Positions 39,501-49,539 of a DNA stretch of 64,000 nucleotides are shown here, in pieces (position 1 is the stretch's first letter; each line of letters begins with the position of its first letter). Where the stretch lies: positions 85,092,063-85,156,062 of the forward strand of contig NC_134545.1 in assembly GCF_050624435.1 (NCBI RefSeq), in the 5' to 3' direction. The notes below the pieces were generated by a model. That model saw only the letters and a program-made list of their open reading frames with translations, was not told the origin of the DNA and ran no database searches. This DNA comes from Tenrec ecaudatus. Taxonomy: Eukaryota > Chordata > Mammalia > Afrosoricida > Tenrecidae. The position numbers were made by a program, and so were the translations under genes.

Positions 39501-42500
39501 TGAAGATTCCTGATGTTGAATAATGCTTACCATCTTTCCATGTGCTTCGTGGCCATCTTGTATATCTTATACAGAGAACCATCTATTTGGACCTGTTGTC
39601 TATTCTTTAATTGGGTTATCTGCCCTTTTATTATTGAGTTGCAAGTCCTTCTTATAGCTCTCCCGTTCTGTGGCTCGTCTTCTCGCTTTCTTGGTGGTGT
39701 TCGATGAAGCACAGGCGTTTTGGATGTTGATGATGTCCAGTTCAGGTTTGCTTTCCGTTGTTTCTGCTTTCAGTGTCATCGCTAAGAGCCCACTGACAAG
39801 GTGATCACGCAGATTTACCCACGTTTTCTTCTCAATGTTTTCTCACTACAGAGCTTTCATTTCAAATAACCCAGGTGAGCAAAGATAATAGCTTAGACTG
39901 GGGTCACTGGCCAGTGTCGAGAAGTAGTCCGATTCTGAATTTATTCCGACAGATGAGATGTAGGGTGAGAGTGAAAGCGAGGCATCAAAGATGACTCTGA
40001 GCTTCTTCGTTGGAGCACCTGGGAAGGAGAACGGTGCTCTAATTAGTGAAGAATGGTGGAGAAGAAGGGAGTGCTCCCTTTGGAAGGAGGAGCTGAGAAC
40101 AATGAGTTTGCGAAAGAAGAAATGTTCTAAAATAGATATTGTACATCTCATCTTAATATGGCTGAACAGTTGAATTGTATGATAGGCGAATTCTATGCCA
40201 ATAAACCGGTTCTGTAAGAGTGTTCTGTCTTGGATATCCTAAGGTGGCCAGGCCTATTTGTAGTGAGTTCAAGCCTGTGTTAGTGCTGGTTAAGAAAGAA
40301 GACATGCCCATGAGATAGCTGGGTTGCACAACAAGCTATTTATTTGTGGGGGCTGATGCCTTAAGAGGCTCGCATGCAGTGCCCCACAGCAGGACACTCT
40401 CCACAGGCAAGTCACATTGCAGCTCTCCGTCAGGGAGAGAGGGCCAGGGGAAGCATGAGGGGATGTCTGCTTGTCTAGTAAATGTCCCTCAGTGGCAAGA
40501 TCAGGAGTCTCTCTCTGAGTCAGAGACTTCTGGGGACAGCAGCAGCTTGGAGTCTTTATAAATTTGAAGATTGATCTTTTCTATGGCAGTAGGCAGGACA
40601 GAGTTGGGGCACACAACCAGGGTGGGGGTTCGAAATGATAAAAATCTGCTTGGGCTATATTACACTTGGCATCAGTGGACTTCTGGGCTAGCAGGCTTCC
40701 ATCTGTTGTAAAGAAATAACATCCTGGGCCAACACACAGAGACCATATTTGGCTCATTTCAGTAGCACTATTCAACACGGAGGGTGCAGGACCGGGCAGT
40801 GTTCCCTTCTGCCCTCCGTAGGAGTTCTGTGTCGGCACATAGCAACAGTAAACCTGACGTAGAGATGTCAAGAAGGTAGTTGGCTATGCAGATCTGGAGT
40901 TCAATAAAAGGTCTAAACATAGTTGGGAGGGTCCAGGAAGGGCCCATCTTTGACGAGCACTCAATCTAGGTCGTATCACCAGCACCATTCTGGGAATGGG
41001 AAGACTGTTCCCCCATCTAGGAGTCTGCTGATTGTGCCGTGCTCTGTGGAGGCGTTCCCTCTGTTAGACTTTTATCTCCCACAGTTTCACTTTCTTTTAA
41101 TCACATGACTGTCCCTAGACGGCATACATCCAAACTCTCAAATCCCCCCCACTTTTTTTGGCACCTTTTCAACACCACCACTTTACCTATCCAGTCATTC
41201 TGACTCATAGTGACCCTCCAGGACAGAGTAGAACTGCCTCTTTTAGTTTCTGAGACCGTAAATCTTTCTGGGAGCCATGTCTTCTCTTTCTTTCTTCCAG
41301 GGAGTAACTGGTGGATTGGGACTGCAGCCCAACATGTAACCCACTACAACACCAGGGTCCCATATAAAACCAAACCACACTCACTGCCATTGAGTCGATT
41401 CTGACCCATAGCAACCCTATAGGACGGGGTAGAACTGCCCCTGTGGGCTTCTAAGACTGTAACTCTTTATGGAAGTAGAAAGCCTGGTCCTTCTCTGGCA
41501 GAGGGGCTGGTGGTTTCCAACTGCCAATCTGGTGGTTAGTAGCCCAATGGGTAACCACTACACCACCAGGACTCCTATAGACCCACTCACTATTCCTTCT
41601 GTAATCTCTATGACACTGATCCCGAAAGCATGTTCATCAGGGACAGCCCCGCCTCCTTTAGTGTTTACTACAAGGACACATACTCTTCTTCATAAGAGCT
41701 ATTTGGGATCTAAGGAAAACAGTCATGTGGGTACGTTTCAAACACATCGGCCTAGAATTTGGAGGGTGACGGCAAAACTTACTCTATGGGTCTGTTGTCC
41801 GGATGTAACTCTAGTCTTCACCTGCGGGAAGTTCTCAGTTGCTGAGGAGTATTCCGTGGTCTGGATGTACCACGGCTTGTCTAACCACTCGTCCTTGGAG
41901 AGGCCTGTGGCTGGGGTCAGATTTGGGGTTCCTATAAAGAATGCTGATAGGAGCTGCATATGTAAACACCCCTTCTTCAGTTAGAGCAAGTCTGACATTC
42001 TCTGGGATCAATGCCCAAGGGTAACATTTCTTGGTTAGTATGGCAAGCCCACGTGTGGTTCTCAAAGAAACTGCCACATTATTTTCCAAAGTCAGATGAT
42101 TTATTTTGGGAATTTAATTCTGTCCCTGGAGAAATAGTCTATCGTTTACCAATCCTTACAATTCATTGAGCGGCACCAACAGTGAAGCACTTGACTACGT
42201 AGTCATACGATTGGTGGTCCAAGGCCACCAGAGGCATCTGAGCAGACAGAGCTGGCCATCAGCTTCTGAAAGATGCCAGCCTGGAAAACCTCAGGGAGCA
42301 GTTCTGCCCTGCACTCGTGGTTGGCGGGGTGCTGTGAGGTGCCATTGAGGTGGTTCCGGCCTACAGTGACCCTTTGCACAACAGACTGAAACACTGTGCC
42401 GTCTTCCCAATCATCCCCACGCCTGAACCCCTTGTTGCAGCCACTGTGCCAAGCCCTCTTGTTGAAGGCCTTTCTCTTTTTCCCTGCTCCTCCCCTTTAC

Positions 42501-45500
42501 CGGGCAGAATGGCCTTCTCCAGGGACTGCGCTCTCCTGACAACACGTCCAGACTATGTAAGACCAAGTCTTGCCATCCTTGCCTCTAAGGAGCACTCTGG
42601 CCCTGCTTCTTCCAAGACAGATGGGTTCTTCCTTTGAGCAGTCCATGGCCCTCGCCATATTCTCTCCGCGCCACAATTCAGATGCATCAATTCTCCTTCA
42701 GTCTTCCTTAGGCAGTGTCCAACGTTCCCATGCACATCAGGCCATGGAAAGTGCCGTGGCTTGAGTCAGGCAAACATTAGTCCTCCAAATACTCTAAAGA
42801 GGTCTTTGCAGCAGATTTGCCGAATGGTCTCCTGACTGCTGCTTCCATGAGCACTCATGGGGTTGCCATGAACTAGAATCCACCAGACAGAAACCAACAG
42901 CACCACTTCTCCCTGACAGGGAACTAGCGATCCTGGAGGTATGTACGTAAAGTCAGACCAGCCCGGACTCAAACCCCACTTCAATCACTGAGCACCTAGC
43001 TGGCCTTGGTCAATATGACTTGTTTTGGTCCCAGATCCCCTATTTATAAATTAGAGATAATAGAGCCCGAGACAATTAAGACTTAACTAGAACAGCACGT
43101 GAAGAGCTGCGGATGTCTGGGACACAGTAGTGAATTAATGTTAGCTCTCGACACACCCAGGGCAAAATAATGATCAAATCTTCCTCCCAATTTGTATGAT
43201 ATTCAAAATTGTAACTGACTTTAAGGTTCCAAAGAAATCATACTACTGGCTCCTTTGCACAACGTCTTTTACTAAATAAATCACCTCTAGTAGACTAGTT
43301 GTGCATAATCGTTCCTTGGCAAAAGCATTATTCATTTCTACCTGTCAGTTAAATTAGCTTCAAGTAAGCCTTACGATGATTGGAAACAGAAATGCCTTGA
43401 TGTCTCTTCATTTACATGCCATTTTGCCTCTTTTCTAGGTCCGTGAACAATTTCCTGATGACTGGTCCAAAGGTAATGATAATGATAAGAATTCTCCGAT
43501 TTCTTGGGATTTCACTAATTTTAGTTGGTTGACTGAAGATTACATATTTTTCATTGTACCCAGTCTTTACTGTGCTAGCACATATTGCATATAATATTAC
43601 CAATTTACACATAAAAGACCATGGCACCGAAAGGGTTAGGGATACCCCCCAAGCCATTGAGGGTCAAAGCCAAGACAAGAACTAAGAAGGACAGAATCTG
43701 AAATTTATGGCTGGACTTTTCAGAGCCGGAAGTCAGCAGCCTTTCATGGGTGTCAGGCTGCAAAGCCACACATCCTTCTCGGTGCAGTTAGCTTCCTGTC
43801 TTTAAAACGGACCTCTAAGGTCCTTTCTAACTCCAGAAAGATGCTACCCTAAGACAGCAGTGGGATGGGGTGGCGGGAATCCCAGGGGCTGGGTGATTTA
43901 GGTTCATTTTGGAGAGGTAATACAGTGTCAGGGCTCGCATCGGATCACGTGGTTCTTCTCAGTCCAGACTCCTGCCATTTGCTGTGGGAACTTAGACTGA
44001 TTGCTTCACTTTGGCTAGCGTTCACCACATTTGTTAGGAGACAGGGCTGTTAGTCGTGTTAAACGAGAAAGGCTATGGAAGCGGTCTACTCTGTCATTGT
44101 CCGGGGGCAGAGCGGGGCTTTCGAACACATGGTTCCTCCCAAGTTCAGCTGCTGTCCTCTGATCTCTGATACCCCCACTGCTCCAGGCTTACTTGATCTA
44201 CTCTAGCAGTGTGGCAGCTGGTGCCCAGAGTGGTATTGAAGAGTGCAAATACCAGTTTGCATGGGACCGCTGGAACTGCCCCGAGAGAGCCCTGCAGCTG
44301 TCCAGCCATGGTGGCCTTCGAAGTGGTAAGGAAAGCCTCGGCCACAGCGCCCTGGACCCCCCCCCCCTGGCCACAGGATAGAGCCCTGCTCTCCAGGGAC
44401 GGCCGCTGCTGCCTTGGTGCCCGGATTTCTCGCTCAATCTCTTCTCTCAGGTCCACTCTCTTGGCTTGACACTCTGTTCTTTCTCCAGCTCCTCGTTCCT
44501 GCCTGGTTTTGCCCCTTTCTTCTTCTTTGCTCCCCAACACCTTCCATGGCTGACCAATGGGCCTCGCCACTCCTAACCCTAAGCCACCCCTGGCCTCCCT
44601 TGGCTAAGATGCTTCCTTATCATATACACAAGAGCAGGGAATGGGTGAGGTCAGTATGCCCTGTGCTCCTGGCCCCTTCTCCCAATCTTCAGCAGGCTCC
44701 AAAGGGAGGTACTGGGCTACCAGGAAACGTGGCCACTGGGTTCCTGTGAGAAGATAAGGTGTGGCCAAGGCCACATCTCAGAGGTTCTGTTCAAGACTGA
44801 GGCTTCAGGGTTCTGGCAGGCCAAGGGGGCTGACTTCTTTACAGCCTGACCCTCAGATTCATCTCGGCCCCCACTTCTTCCTCAGCCTCTTTCCCACCTC
44901 CACCTTTTACAGCCATGAGCGTCCACAAGAATCCAACCCCTTGGTCATAAGCCACGTGACTGGGCAGGGTGGGAGGGGAGAGGGGTTGGGCAGGGCACGG
45001 AGTTGGCAGAAATCCAGGAAGAAGGTAAGTCAGGTCCGTCGCACAGGTGGGAAAAACAGGGTTGGAGCGGAGCCAAGAGAGTGTAACACCAGGGTGCGAC
45101 GAAAGGAACGTAGCCAGCAGTCCCTGGGGCTGTCCTGGCAACCTGTCCCTCTAATGGCCGCAATCTTGGGTTCCTGCCAGCGAATCGGGAGACAGCGTTC
45201 GTCCATGCCATCAGTTCGGCCGGGGTCATGTACACCCTGACTAGAAACTGCAGCCTGGGGGACTTCGACAACTGCGGCTGCGACGACTCCCGCAACGGAC
45301 AACTGGGTGAGGAGCGGTGTCGGTGGGTGGCCTGGTGGCGTCGTAGTCTTCTGACAATCCATTCCATCGGAGCAGCCTGCGGAAAATGGGTGGGCCCTTC
45401 ACTGCAAACCCTGCGCCGCGTAGCTGGGCAATCCCCCATGTTCTCCCTGAGCGAGCGTTTCCTCCGGCGAGGCTTTCCTTCCATGTCGCTGACGCGGGTC

Positions 45501-46836
45501 TCCTGTCCCCGCGCTGCGGCCACTGCTCTCCTTGTCCCTGTGCCCTTCCGTTCAACTTCCAAGTCGGGTATTTCGCTTGCAACCTTCTCTCCCCTCCGTG
45601 CTGGTGCGTCTTCACTCACCTTTTCGGTGCCATTTTGTTCCCTCCGACCCTCAATCACCGACCGGGCACGTGCACACTCTGCCCAGTGGTGGGAGGCGCC
45701 ATCAGCCCTGGGGCGCGCAGTCATGGAATCCACTTGGCAACTACTTACGTCATGGAGCTACAAGCAGGGGATTGGCTGAGCTTAGGAGTGGGGAGGGGTA
45801 GCGCAAAGGTAGCAAACTGAACCAAACCACGTTCAGGGCTCAAACTAATGCAGATCCAGGGCCCCCCTCCCCATCCAGGGTTCAAACGAATCCGGATCAC
45901 CCAGTCCTAACGTGCCCCCCCCCCCAACCCAGATGCTCCACACGTAATTAGAAACCAGCCGTCCAGGGGGTGACTTTTACGCCCCTGCTCTTTTCCAGGG
46001 GGCCAAGGCTGGCTGTGGGGAGGCTGCAGTGACAATGTAGGCTTCGGAGAGGCCATTTCCAAGCAGTTCGTCGACGCCCTGGAAACGGGACAGGATGCCC
46101 GGGCCGCCATGAACCTGCACAACAACGAAGCGGGCCGCAAGGTGAGCCCCGCAGGCTGGGGGACCAGGCGGCCCGCTCCAGCCCCAGCTCCCCAGTTCCT
46201 GGACCGGCGGTGGGGTGGGGTGGCGGGGAACGAGGGACCCAGAGGGCCGCCCCCACCCGGCCCCCCTGCTCACCGCCCCCTCGCCCACAGGCCGTGAAGG
46301 GCACCCTGAAGCGCACGTGCAAGTGCCACGGCGTGTCCGGCAGCTGCACCACGCAGACCTGCTGGCTGCAGCTGCCCGAGTTCCGCGAGGTGGGCGCGCA
46401 CCTGAAGGAGAAGTACCACGCCGCCCTCAAGGTAGACCTGCTGCAGGGCGTGGGCAACAGCGCGGCCGGCCGCGGCGCCATCGCCGACACCTTCCGCTCC
46501 ATCTCCACGCGGGAGCTGGTGCACCTGGAGGACTCCCCGGACTACTGCCTGGAGAACAAGACGCTCGGGCTGCTGGGCACCGAGGGCCGCGAGTGCCTGC
46601 GGCGCGGCCGGGCCCTGGGCCGCTGGGAGCGCCGCAGCTGCCGCCGCCTCTGCGGGGACTGCGGGCTGGCGGTGGAGGAGCGCCGCGCAGAGACCGTGTC
46701 CAGCTGCAACTGCAAGTTCCACTGGTGCTGCGCCGTGCGCTGCGAGCAATGCCGCCGGCGCGTCACCAAGTACTTCTGTAGCCGCGCGGAGCGGCCGCGC
46801 GGGGGCGCTGCGCGCCCGGCTGGGAGAAAGCCCTAG
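24499..46836 (+). CDS. WNT8B: WNT8B, secreted Wnt ligand (six exons, complete)
   Basis: Secreted lipid-modified glycoprotein that binds Frizzled/LRP receptors and activates beta-catenin signalling; the family member is known from forebrain and hippocampal patterning. Coding exons are 24499-24557, 43439-43472, 44187-44325, 45181-45306, 45999-46141 and 46291-46836; all junctions are AG/GT and the phases join in frame to give 348 residues (about 351 in human as I recall it). Visible: hydrophobic signal peptide at residues 1-20; N-glycosylation sequons N100-C-S and N256-K-T; the Wnt acylation motif [10 protein letters not shown] at 177-186 with the palmitoleoylated serine expected at S183; and the Cys-rich Frizzled-binding finger CNCKFHWCC near 306-314. 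The last exon is very GC- and CpG-rich. The usual initiator position three codons upstream reads TTG, so I start at the next ATG. SEC31B remains lie convergent 3.7 kb downstream. Confidence 0.96.
25679..25706. repeat. (AC)n microsatellite in WNT8B intron 1
   Basis: About 13 AC units right after TTAATTAA-bearing AT-rich sequence. Confidence 0.97.
26819..27003 (-). mobile_element. AfroSINE (older variant) in WNT8B intron 1
   Basis: ttccacttcatggaaaccc, gctgtgacctttggggaa, head complement ctgtgccacccaagagcc. Confidence 0.72.
27940..28110 (-). mobile_element. Diverged LINE tail in WNT8B intron 1
   Basis: accaaaccattttattgga, aaacattctctttcttctt and ccttgacattggctccccttt follow the reverse-oriented afrotherian LINE tail. 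A shorter similar stretch lies near 27345-27425. Confidence 0.55.
28166..28545. repeat. TG/GAG-rich minisatellite in WNT8B intron 1
   Basis: About 380 bp of near-pure tgtgtgag-type units with irregular period. Long frames across it are repeat artefacts. Confidence 0.95.
28546..31844. other. WNT8B intron 1, mostly unique sequence
   Basis: No confident repeat or exon seen apart from short homopolymers and a 15-bp tandem duplication (ggattaccctggca) near 29545-29573. The long repeat-poor stretch may hold conserved non-coding DNA; sequence alone does not show it. Confidence 0.4.
31845..32345 (-). mobile_element. Old L1 3' fragment, split by the MITE
   Basis: cgtgtataattcagtggcct before and caatgattccaccaccgtt after the Tc1/mariner MITE follow the L1M 3' region in reverse orientation. 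Confidence 0.5.
31915..32266. mobile_element. Tc1/mariner-type MITE
   Basis: A 352-bp element bounded by TA on both sides (31913-31914 and 32267-32268). Terminal inverted repeats are accctgtttctccaaaa at the left and the complement of ttttctggggaacaggg at the right, with the word gaaaataag repeated inside both ends. No transposase. It interrupts an old L1 tail. Confidence 0.85.
32346..35704. other. WNT8B intron 1, no confident genes
   Basis: Mostly unrecognised. A very eroded reverse AfroSINE may end near 33830 (aaccaccagggagcc). 34560-35440 is GC-rich with chance frames but no homology I recognise. Confidence 0.4.
35705..35985 (+). mobile_element. RTE (BovB-like) LINE 3' end
   Basis: aggatgaaaagacctttgtc, tgtccttctgttgtacattg and ttgcgagtcggaatcgactt keep the order of the RTE 3' end. 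Confidence 0.6.
36080..36610 (+). mobile_element. Diverged afrotherian LINE 3' region
   Basis: gtggtgaagaaagtagctgg, agtgtctgtggttttatag and acaccagcctgtgtgtgtg parallel the intact family sequence at 14650-14790, at much greater divergence. Confidence 0.6.
36640..37030 (+). mobile_element. Old L1 3' tail (tentative)
   Basis: ccattgaatggtatgatatg + tgaattatatatcaac is the L1M tail type (gtgaattatatctcaata). A similar tail ends at 40205. Confidence 0.45.
37300..37590 (+). mobile_element. MIR in WNT8B intron 1
   Basis: cagaatcagactgcctaag, gccatttcactagctgc, agtccctggcatacccaat follow the MIR order. Confidence 0.65.
37640..37800. promoter_or_regulatory. Candidate conserved element in WNT8B intron 1
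   Basis: AT-rich, repeat-free block dense in homeodomain and SOX-like words (cctaattacta, acaataacaattatgc, aactatagttatttatg). Proposed from word content only. Confidence 0.3.
38230..39840 (-). mobile_element. Old L1M 3' UTR region, split by an LTR
   Basis: ccgtggatttgcctattttg, acatttcatatagatggaat, actggaattgcttggtcat, then after the insertion attatgaggattccaattt and tgtgcttcgtggccatctt. The classic L1M 3' order in reverse. Confidence 0.8.
38835..39380 (-). mobile_element. LTR-like fossil inserted in old L1
   Basis: TG...CA element (start tgtgttagacaggg, end aaacccatca) with 5-bp flanks acaat and ataat. L1 sequence continues on both sides. A non-coding solo LTR-like copy. Confidence 0.65.
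39841..40766. other. Intron 1 stretch with unnamed old repeats
   Basis: Ends of an old L1-like tail at 40150-40205 (gtatgataggcgaattctat). 40260-40560 is unrecognised and might be an old LTR-like repeat. No gene seen. Confidence 0.35.
40767..40857 (+). mobile_element. RTE LINE terminal fragment
   Basis: aggaccgggcagtgttccc then gtgtcggcacatagcaacag, the RTE/AfroSINE shared tail. Confidence 0.7.
41170..41357 (-). mobile_element. AfroSINE (first of tandem pair)
   Basis: ttctgactcatagtgaccc, aggacagagtagaactgcc, head complement ctacaacaccagggtccc. Confidence 0.85.
41364..41576 (-). mobile_element. AfroSINE (second of tandem pair), well preserved
   Basis: aaccacactcactgccattg, agcaaccctataggacgggg, ctgtaactctttatggaag, head complement ctacaccaccaggactcc. 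Confidence 0.92.
41780..42100 (-). mobile_element. Old L1 3' UTR fragment
   Basis: gctgaggagtattccgtgg, ctggatgtaccacggcttg, aaactgccacattattttcc in L1M order. Confidence 0.72.
42166..42338 (+). mobile_element. AfroSINE (older variant)
   Basis: gcacttgactacgtagtcat, caccagaggcatctgagcag, aacctcagggagcagttctg. Confidence 0.72.
42339..42895 (-). mobile_element. RTE (BovB-like) LINE 3' part
   Basis: The longest RTE copy here: gccattgaggtggttccgg, ccttctccagggactgcgc, ctctcctgacaacacgtcc, caagacagatgggttcttcc, aaagaggtctttgcagcag, all in the order known for the family, reverse strand. Confidence 0.88.
42940..43150 (+). mobile_element. MIR
   Basis: aaaccccacttcaatcactg, ccctatttataaattagagat, agctgcggatgtctgggaca in MIR order. 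Confidence 0.6.
43150..43400. promoter_or_regulatory. Candidate conserved non-coding block before WNT8B exon 2
   Basis: AT-rich unique sequence with atgatcaaatct, ttgtgcataatcg, agcattattcatt and ttaaattagct words, immediately upstream of exon 2. Functional status is inferred only. Confidence 0.25.
43439..43472 (+). CDS. WNT8B: WNT8B exon 2
   Basis: A 34-base exon between acceptor ttttctag and donor gtaatg. It completes Trp and encodes [11 protein letters not shown], the conserved N-terminus of mature WNT8B. It lies 18.9 kb from exon 1, about the size of the first intron I recall for human WNT8B. Confidence 0.95.
43890..44040 (+). mobile_element. MIR
   Basis: gtccagactcctgccatttg, ctgtgggaacttagactg, attgcttcactttggct. 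Confidence 0.5.
44187..44325 (+). CDS. WNT8B: WNT8B exon 3
   Basis: Acceptor ctgctccag, donor gtaagg. Encodes residues 32-77 ([20 protein letters not shown], then the [13 protein letters not shown] motif typical of Wnt N-terminal domains). Confidence 0.97.
45181..45306 (+). CDS. WNT8B: WNT8B exon 4
   Basis: Acceptor ttcctgccag, donor gtgagg. Encodes [20 protein letters not shown] and [14 protein letters not shown], including the N100 glycosylation sequon. Confidence 0.97.
45999..46141 (+). CDS. WNT8B: WNT8B exon 5
   Basis: Acceptor ctcttttccag, donor gtgagc. Encodes [19 protein letters not shown] and the Wnt signature region ending [11 protein letters not shown]; it closes on a codon boundary. 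Confidence 0.97.
46291..46836 (+). CDS. WNT8B: WNT8B exon 6 (terminal coding exon)
   Basis: Acceptor tcgcccacag; 181 codons followed by TAG. It contains the acylation motif [10 protein letters not shown], the N256 sequon and the C-terminal cysteine-rich domain. Base composition is extremely GC- and CpG-rich compared with the rest of the window. Confidence 0.97.
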   Translation, partial: AVKGTLKRTCKCHGVSGSCTTQTCWLQLPEFREVGAHLKEKYHAALKVDLLQGVGNSAAGRGAIADTFRSISTRELVHLEDSPDYCLENKTLGLLGTEGRECLRRGRALGRWERRSCRRLCGDCGLAVEERRAETVSSCNCKFHWCCAVRCEQCRRRVTKYFCSRAERPRGGAARPAGRKP

Positions 46837-47680
46837 GGGGACCCTCTCTCCAAGCCACCTTTCCCCCCCAGTTTGTCCTGAGCTGCTTCTAGGGATCCCA
46901 GTATTAGGGGTCTTAGGGAATGGGAACCCGCACTCCCATGCCCTGGGATCCTTGGAGGGAGAGGCTCTGCTCCGCAGTCTTTCTCCGGGGCTCACCACTT
47001 ACCTGTCAGTTGAACCGGTATTAGGTCTGGGTTGGCTGAGATTTGGAGCTATTGATCTTCCTCGGACTAATTGAGACAGGCTTTCCTTCTCAGCTTCCTA
47101 GCAGCTGGACCACCACCTGCCCTGGCCAAGCGAGCCTGAAGAATTGGATAGACATAGATAAAGCAGGGCCCCCCATTCGGCCAGGGCTTTTTCCCTTTCA
47201 AATCCCCTTTCCTGCTGCCAGGCCCCTACCTTAACTGTATCTTCCTTCTGTGGAGCCCTTTGCTGGGCTTTTGAGTCCCTGGAGTCCACCAGACTCCCCA
47301 AGAATTCTTGAATGTTCTCCCACCTTCCTTGTCTCCCCCTTGTAAAGCCTAGTGACCCAGGAAAAAAGCATGCCTTTTGAGAGTTGGCTCCTAGACGCAA
47401 GGTGGGAGATGGAAGGATTGGGGCTCCCAGAGTACCGACTTGATGAACCTAAGGCAGTATCTTGTGGTGCCCTCTATCACCCATGTACCTCAGACCTCGA
47501 CCCAAGAGCTCTTCTAACAATGCCTTAGAGGTCAATTGCCAGGCATCTTTGACTCTTTAAAGGTACCATCTCCCTGCCCCTACCCTATTTCTTCATAATA
47601 GCCAATTTAATTTCTCCTGTCCTACAGGATCCTTGCTCCTCAGAGCCACCGCTGCCCTAAATAAAGCCAATTTCTCACTC
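46837..47680 (+). other. WNT8B: WNT8B 3' UTR with poly(A) signal
   Basis: Repeat-free sequence after the WNT8B stop. AATAAA at 47660-47665 is the first good poly(A) signal, giving a 3' UTR of about 0.84 kb. The cleavage position is inferred. Confidence 0.6.
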
Positions 47681-48726
47681 AAGACCCTTGCCTGAACCAC
47701 TAACAGAGGGTCAAGGGAGAAACTAAGACCCTTCCTTTCCAACCTGGCCCTCAAACAGATAGGATTCCAGACATCTCATACCTTCTTTTCCATTAAGTGA
47801 ACTTCCTGCACTGAAACTGCTGCTGAAAGGCAGTTGGGTGCGTTCAGCTTGAATGTACTGCGGTCATTGTGGGGTGCCTGCTTTCCTGGGCACTGAGAGA
47901 TTGAGGGTGGGATCTTTGGCCCTCTCTTCCCTCCCACCTTGCTAGGGTGTCATCCTCCCTAGAGAAGGAAGTCTCTGCCGACCCACCAGGGCATTTCCCG
48001 CTGGCCTCCTCCCCCTCTGTCACTCGGGGGTCTGGAATTGGAGTAGGACAATCCCATCCCACTTTATCTAGAGTAGAGGCAGTGCAAAGGAGGACAGAGA
48101 CTCCAAAGGCCAGACCAGGAAGAACGGAAGGGCTCCCAGATCCCAAACTGAGCCAGCAGCCAGACTCCAATGCCCTGGCCCCTGCCCTGCCCATCTTGGG
48201 ATGCTATGAACACAGACTGGGAGGTTCTCTTTGCTTCCTTACCAGGGGGGTGGGGGTGGGGGTGGGGGTGGTGGTGGTGGTGATGGAGGGAAGGCAAACT
48301 TCCCCTCAGAGTCTCCTAGTGCTCCGTTTTCAGCTCACCCAGCAAAAGTCTCTTTGCTCCTTCCTTCAGCTTTTATCTGCACCTCCTGCATCCTCCAACT
48401 CACCCTCCACCCAATCAAGCAGCGGCATCCCGACCTTGCTGTCCCACTGGGCAGAATTACTTGGGAAGATGCGGGAGGAAGGTCTGGGATGGAGGTTCAG
48501 TGTGGTCAAGCAAAGCTACATTCTCCCGAAGGCCCTTGGACATCAGAGGAAGGGAGCCATTGGGCTTCCTGAACGTGCCATTCCACCAGGAAATCCTTTA
48601 AACTGGTTATGCTTTGCACCCCAACATGGTTATGACTGGTGCCGATCCACTCAAGTTCCAGAAAGCAAAGATGATTCACGACATTAGGACTGTGTTGGAC
48701 CTGTTTTGATCCCTCTTGTGCTATCT
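47681..48726. other. WNT8B-SEC31B intergenic, unique
   Basis: No gene recognised. It contains a G-rich run of gggggt units at 48246-48285 and a long chance frame that reads through it. Confidence 0.5.
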
Positions 48727-48935
48727 AGAGGAACCCTGGTGACTGACGGTTAATGCTGGGCTGCTAGCCACAAGGTCAGCAGTTTGAAACCTCTAGCCGC
48801 TCTGCTGGAAACAGCAAGGCCCTTGACTACCATGAAGTGTTAGAGTCTCCAAAACCCCCAGGGGCAGTTCGACCCTGCCCTACAAGGTCGCCCCCGAGTT
48901 AGCATTGACTCAATGGCAGGGTTTGGGGGATATCT
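48727..48935 (+). mobile_element. AfroSINE
   Basis: ggaaccctggtgactgacgg, ggctgctagccacaagg, tcagcagtttgaaacctc, ccaggggcagttcgaccct, tagcattgactcaatggca. Confidence 0.92.
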
Positions 48936-49539
48936 ATTTCTTCACGTTTCATTCAGCAAACACCAAGGTGCTCACAGTGGTGAGTGGCACACAGACACAG
49001 CACCTGCCCTGACAAAAACTAGGGTGTGGGCCATACTCCACTGCCAGGGCTCTGCCCCGACACCCCCCTCCCCACTTGGACAACCTGAGGGCCGCTGATC
49101 CAGCCCTGGATTTGACAGGTTTTAAACTGGTGTGCAGAAGAGGGGGGCCTTGGCCCATCACCCAATAAGCCCCCATGGGACTTCCCTACAGGGGGCACAA
49201 GAGGCTCCCCCCTCCCTCAAGAATGACCTGGGGGGCAGGACCTCACCCCAGCCCTCCTCTGTGCTCCCTCGGAGCCCAGCTGTCTGGTCTAGAGGACACA
49301 GGTGCAGGGAGGTGCTGAGAAGTGATAAGGTTGGGGTGGGCAATGCACCATCCCCTGCCTGTGCCTGGCCTGTGCACTGGCACGAGGGCCGGCCGGGCTT
49401 TCTGGTCTTGAACAGAATCCCTGCCCCAGCCACGACTGGCCTTCGCAGCAGGCGAGGGCACCGACGCGCCGGGGCGGCCTCCTCCGGCCGCCACACTGGT
49501 GGGCGGGCAGGGCGGGCCGGGGCACCCGCCTATTGTGGG

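Noticed and set aside
44945-45733. Long - strand frame opposite WNT8B exon 4
   Set aside because: It is the antisense of a GC-rich coding exon and its introns; no homology, typical shadow.
46215-46998. Alternative-frame and antisense frames over WNT8B exon 6
   Set aside because: Created by extreme GC content of the true exon; Arg/Ala/Pro-rich with no domain.
47947-48687. Long + strand frame of about 246 codons after WNT8B
   Set aside because: Begins with a non-ATG codon, reads through a GGGGGT run giving Gly/Val repeats, and has no recognisable domain; treated as chance.
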